From: Paenibacillus hemerocallicola
Lineage (GTDB): Bacteria; Bacillota; Bacilli; Paenibacillales; NBRC-103111
Assembly (NCBI RefSeq): GCF_006265175.1
Contig: NZ_VDCQ01000034.1
Coordinates: 29,555 to 93,554, forward strand
DNA: 64,000 nucleotides
Reading direction: 5' to 3'
Positions within the stretch are counted from its first letter, which is position 1, and each line of letters starts with the position of its first letter. This document shows, piece after piece, positions 61,208 to 64,000 of the stretch. The translations under genes and the position numbers were made by a program. The notes beneath the pieces are model-generated. The model did not search any database, was not told where the DNA came from, and saw nothing but the letters and a program-made list of their open reading frames with translations.

Positions 61208-62092
61208 ATGTTTCCTTATCGCCCGGAAATGCATCAATTCCCATATTCCGATTACAGGTTTACTCCCCTTGGGTATTATTCCCCTTATACCGAAGGCGGA
61301 GGGCTCTGGTGGCGTGGCGCCATTGAATCGGACGAAAGCTGCCGCCTGCCTAAGCAGCAGCGGCTTACATTCGTGCTTGTGCATGGCTCTTGGGCCGACG
61401 CTCACTTCTGGGACGGAGTAGCTGCGGTGCTGCGTAGTCAAGGGCATGCCGTCCATACGCCGGAGTACGCAGGTCACGGCACAGATCCGAACAAAAATGT
61501 CACGCATGCGATGATCACGAAGTCCGTCGTCGACTTTATAACGAAGCTGAACCTGCGCGACTTCGTTCTCGTTGGGCACAGCTTCGGCGGATCTGTCATC
61601 CAGAAGGTTGCCGAACAGGTACCGGACCGCATCAAGCGCCTCGTTTTCTGGGACGCGTTCGTACTGAAAGATGGCGAGTCGGTTGCCGACGAGTTACCGC
61701 CTCAAACGAGGCAGGGCTTTGAGCAGCTCAGAGCCGGATCGAAGGACGATACAATCATGCTACCGTTTCCGCTGTTTCGGGATTTGTTCGTCAATACGGC
61801 AAGCTTGGAGGAAGCCAAACGGTTTTATGCAAGTGTTAGTCCGGAACCGGCGAATCCACTTTTCGAGAAACTGGATCTTAAAGCGTTCTATACGCTGCCT
61901 ACGCCCAAAAGCTATGTCTATTTCTATCAAGACAACGCATTGCCACAAGGAGAGGGCTTCGGCTGGAATCCGCATATGTCCACGCGGCTCGGCCTGTTTC
62001 GCCTGATCGTCGGCGACGGGGACCACTTTACGGATACGCGCACAAGGCCGGCCATGGTGGCGCAGAAGCTTTACGAGGCGGGCCGGGACTAA
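61208..62092 (+). CDS. Alpha/beta-hydrolase
   Basis: 294 residues from ATG 61208 with AGAGGATG eight bases upstream; an upstream TTG (61190) lies at that site. Oxyanion region FVLVHGSWADAHFWDG, nucleophile elbow VLVGHSFGGSVIQ and C-terminal His in VGDGDHFTD. An extra ~45-residue Tyr/Pro-rich N-terminus precedes the fold. No signal peptide. It ends at a strong terminator. Confidence 0.88.
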   Translation: MFPYRPEMHQFPYSDYRFTPLGYYSPYTEGGGLWWRGAIESDESCRLPKQQRLTFVLVHGSWADAHFWDGVAAVLRSQGHAVHTPEYAGHGTDPNKNVTHAMITKSVVDFITKLNLRDFVLVGHSFGGSVIQKVAEQVPDRIKRLVFWDAFVLKDGESVADELPPQTRQGFEQLRAGSKDDTIMLPFPLFRDLFVNTASLEEAKRFYASVSPEPANPLFEKLDLKAFYTLPTPKSYVYFYQDNALPQGEGFGWNPHMSTRLGLFRLIVGDGDHFTDTRTRPAMVAQKLYEAGRD

Positions 62093-62154
62093 TCCTGATC
62101 GGGAGCCAAATTTTGCACATAATTGCAGCGTAATCCGGCGAAATCCTGTAGATC

Positions 62155-62188
62155 AAAGCTCAGGCGTACGATGCCTGGGCTTTTTTTT
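62155..62188 (+). terminator. Intrinsic terminator after hydrolase gene
   Basis: AAAGCTCAGGC pairs with GCCTGGGCTTT around a seven-base loop and runs into eight T. Confidence 0.92.
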
Positions 62189-62297
62189 CTATGAATTTAT
62201 ATACGATGAATCATGCCTTACGATACTACCGCACCAAATTATTCGCGATTAAGTACATTTGTTTGTGTCGTGGCCTGCGACACAACCATAACAGCGG

Positions 62298-62615
62298 CTA
62301 CGGATTGACCCGCCAAATGCTCTCGCCCCGTTCGTTTTCCCCTTGCTTCACGATCTCGATAATCCAGCCTCGCCCGTAATCCACTGGAAAACCGAGGACG
62401 TAGTCCGGCTGCCCCGTGTAATATTCGTACAGCCGCAGGTCGAACAAATAAGTTCGTGCGTCCACCCGACGTTTCCCGGACAATTCGAACGTCATATGAT
62501 GCGGGTTCGGGGTGCCGCGGATGTAAGCGTCAAGCTCGAGCGGGTCTTGGCGAGCTTTCCATTCGTCGGTTACCCATTTCGCTCCTTGTCCGGGTCGCGT
62601 TGTGCCCAATAGCAT
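62298..62615 (-). CDS. Hypothetical protein, 105 residues
   Basis: Starts at ATG 62615 without a clear ribosome site; the frame is open a little further upstream, so the N-terminus may be missing or the gene decayed. Hydrophilic, with Trp/Tyr-rich segments (WVTDEWKARQDPLE, YLFDLRLYEYYTGQPDYVLG) but no recognised motif. It lies 54 bases after the helveticin-like gene and may be co-transcribed. Confidence 0.5.
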   Translation of the reverse strand: MLLGTTRPGQGAKWVTDEWKARQDPLELDAYIRGTPNPHHMTFELSGKRRVDARTYLFDLRLYEYYTGQPDYVLGFPVDYGRGWIIEIVKQGENERGESIWRVNP

Positions 62616-62668
62616 ACTTTTCGAACTGTAGCCGCTTTTCGGCTTCCGTAGCGTAAGCTCGGCGCTAT

Positions 62669-63658
62669 TTAAAATATACTATCAGGAACGTAATAAATTT
62701 TCTGCGTATTTTGTTTATTTACTGGGTCTGTAACTATAGTAAAATAAACGTTACCGTTTTTCGTCTGTACTCCCTCGATTTCATGGGTTCCCACATTTGT
62801 AATTTTCACAAGGGTTTTGTATGTTCCTGTATTCGACATCCTAGCAATTTGCGGAGTCTGACCTTCCGCACCGCCTGACGTATATATTTCCGTTTTATCG
62901 AGCATATCGAGACCTTGGAAAGATCCGTTCGGTCTGACTATAGCACTGCCCGACTGCGTAAAGCTGATAACGCAGGCGCTTTTCGCCGCCGCGCTGTCCA
63001 GTCGCACCTGTTCATTGCTATCAAGAAGTTTGTTCAATGCAGCCGTGTCATAAATGGACCAAGTTACAGGTCCTTCTGCGGTTTGTACGCGGAAAATAGT
63101 ATAGGTACTATTACCGCCGCCATCGACACGGTATGTGTCACCTAATCTTGTACCGGTCTTATTGGCGTAATTCATATAAGTGAACCGATGAAGATCCGTA
63201 TAATCAACTTTCCCGCCGGGCGAGTATTGGAGTCTTGCTACCTGGAGCGACCAGTAATACTTTGTTGAAGGATCCGCTTTTGAACTGAAATAAAAGTAAT
63301 TTTTGCCGTTGTACGTATACATATCCAGGGTTTGGCAATGACCGGCATTGGTGATGGTCATTTCATCAACGTATGTAGCGTCTTTACCGTTTATGCGCAG
63401 TCTTGAAAGATAGCATGTTCCCCCAGACCTCTGAGTTACGTAAACATACGTTGAAGCGATGTAAGCTTTCTGAACTGCCACGTTATGCTTAAGTCCTTTG
63501 AGATTGTATGCGAGCGTTGCCGAAGCATTTACAGTTTTCCCGGGAGTTGCCGCAGATACGGGCAAAACAGACATTCCAAAAATAAGTATTGCGAGTAGGA
63601 CAGATGCGAGTATTTTTGATTGCTTTTTAATAAGGCTCCATGCTTGAACTTTAAACAT
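62669..63658 (-). CDS. Helveticin J-like secreted protein
   Basis: 329 residues, ATG 63658 with GGAGGATC upstream. A signal peptide spans about 1-36 (KKQSKILASVLLAILIFGMS, cleavage after VSAA). The mature part resembles class III bacteriocin helveticin J: AYIASTYVYVTQRSGGTCYL, then LDMYTYNGKNYFYFSSKADP and YYWSLQVARLQYSPGG. Such proteins are predicted beta-propellers; killing activity is unproven outside lactobacilli. AT-richer than its surroundings. Confidence 0.7.
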   Translation of the reverse strand: MFKVQAWSLIKKQSKILASVLLAILIFGMSVLPVSAATPGKTVNASATLAYNLKGLKHNVAVQKAYIASTYVYVTQRSGGTCYLSRLRINGKDATYVDEMTITNAGHCQTLDMYTYNGKNYFYFSSKADPSTKYYWSLQVARLQYSPGGKVDYTDLHRFTYMNYANKTGTRLGDTYRVDGGGNSTYTIFRVQTAEGPVTWSIYDTAALNKLLDSNEQVRLDSAAAKSACVISFTQSGSAIVRPNGSFQGLDMLDKTEIYTSGGAEGQTPQIARMSNTGTYKTLVKITNVGTHEIEGVQTKNGNVYFTIVTDPVNKQNTQKIYYVPDSIF

Positions 63659-63903
63659 ATCGATCCTCCATTAAAAATGATTATAGAATTGGACTACTAT
63701 TATTGGACTGCCCGTAATCCTCCTCTATATTCCAGGGTCGGAAAATAACGATTCCCGTTCTTTATTACCCATATCCATCCAATATTAATCATGTTTAGAT
63801 TGATTTACCGCTCGTAGAAGAGCTCCAATCTAGTCAACTGCCGGTGGTGAAGACAGCGCCCACATCCATTTGTTTAGTACGCCAACCTCCGTTTTACTTC
63901 AAT

Positions 63904-63932
63904 GAAAAAGCAGACGGCCGCGGCGGTCTGCT
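63904..63932 (-). terminator. Intrinsic terminator for a gene entering from the right
   Basis: Near-perfect 24-base palindrome (AGCAGAC / GTCTGCT arms) followed on the minus strand by TTTTT. The rest of 63659-64000 shows no gene. Confidence 0.75.
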
Positions 63933-64000
63933 CGTTTAACTATCGTACTCCGTTAGCGCAATGAGCCCATTTGCAATATGATACGGTTCTAGCTTAACGG

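Noticed and set aside
60974..61579. 201-codon frame opposite the hydrolase gene
   Set aside because: It overlaps the start of a well-supported alpha/beta-hydrolase and has random-looking composition.

Overview
The window looks like a chromosomal segment of a Paenibacillus-type Bacillota (low-confidence genus call). The grounds are strong AGGAGG ribosome sites, frequent TTG and GTG starts, lipoprotein-type solute-binding proteins (SBPs), divergent AraC regulators beside very large secreted polysaccharide lyases, and DUF4386, DUF1801 and helveticin-like proteins. Most genes are GC-balanced to GC-rich, but several stretches (1-2500, 27400-34400, 62700-63700) are clearly AT-richer and look accessory.

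Layout. (A) 1-7036: a candidate defence block on the minus strand. A two-part GHKL ATPase/histidine-kinase-like gene runs off the left edge, preceded by an McrB-like AAA ATPase overlapping a DUF2357 protein with a PD-(D/E)XK nuclease core. (B) 7285-8252: an interrupted reading frame and a lipoprotein. (C) 8434-16336: polysaccharide unit 1, with a 1844-residue heparinase II/III-like lyase, an SBP and a divergent AraC regulator. (D) 16458-26147: a probable organosulfur scavenging locus, with an FCD-type regulator, a tandem rhodanese and a seven-gene operon (two ATPases, two permeases, flavin monooxygenase, SBP, thioredoxin-fold protein). (E) 26542-41300: small stress, regulator, methyltransferase and transporter genes mixed with gene debris: histidine phosphatase, IS110, quinone oxidoreductase, thioredoxin reductase-like, Rrf2, SDR and YafY remnants, plus hairpin repeats. 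(F) 41491-46875: polysaccharide unit 2, with an SBP, a Tat-exported pectate-lyase-superfamily protein and a divergent AraC regulator. (G) 46912-49133: an ECF-like sigma factor, a VOC protein and a hydrolase. (H) 49632-60807: polysaccharide unit 3, with a PL1-like lyase, DHDPS-family aldolase, Gfo/Idh/MocA oxidoreductase, SGNH esterase, sialidase-fold protein, TIM-barrel isomerase and SBP, divergent from an IclR regulator. (I) 61208-63658: a hydrolase, a hypothetical protein and a helveticin J-like secreted protein.

How it fits together: three independent regulator/lyase/SBP units suggest import and breakdown of acidic (uronic-acid) polysaccharides. All three carbohydrate SBPs lack neighbouring permeases, so they probably share permeases encoded elsewhere. 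No tRNA, rRNA, CRISPR array or intact insertion sequence was seen.
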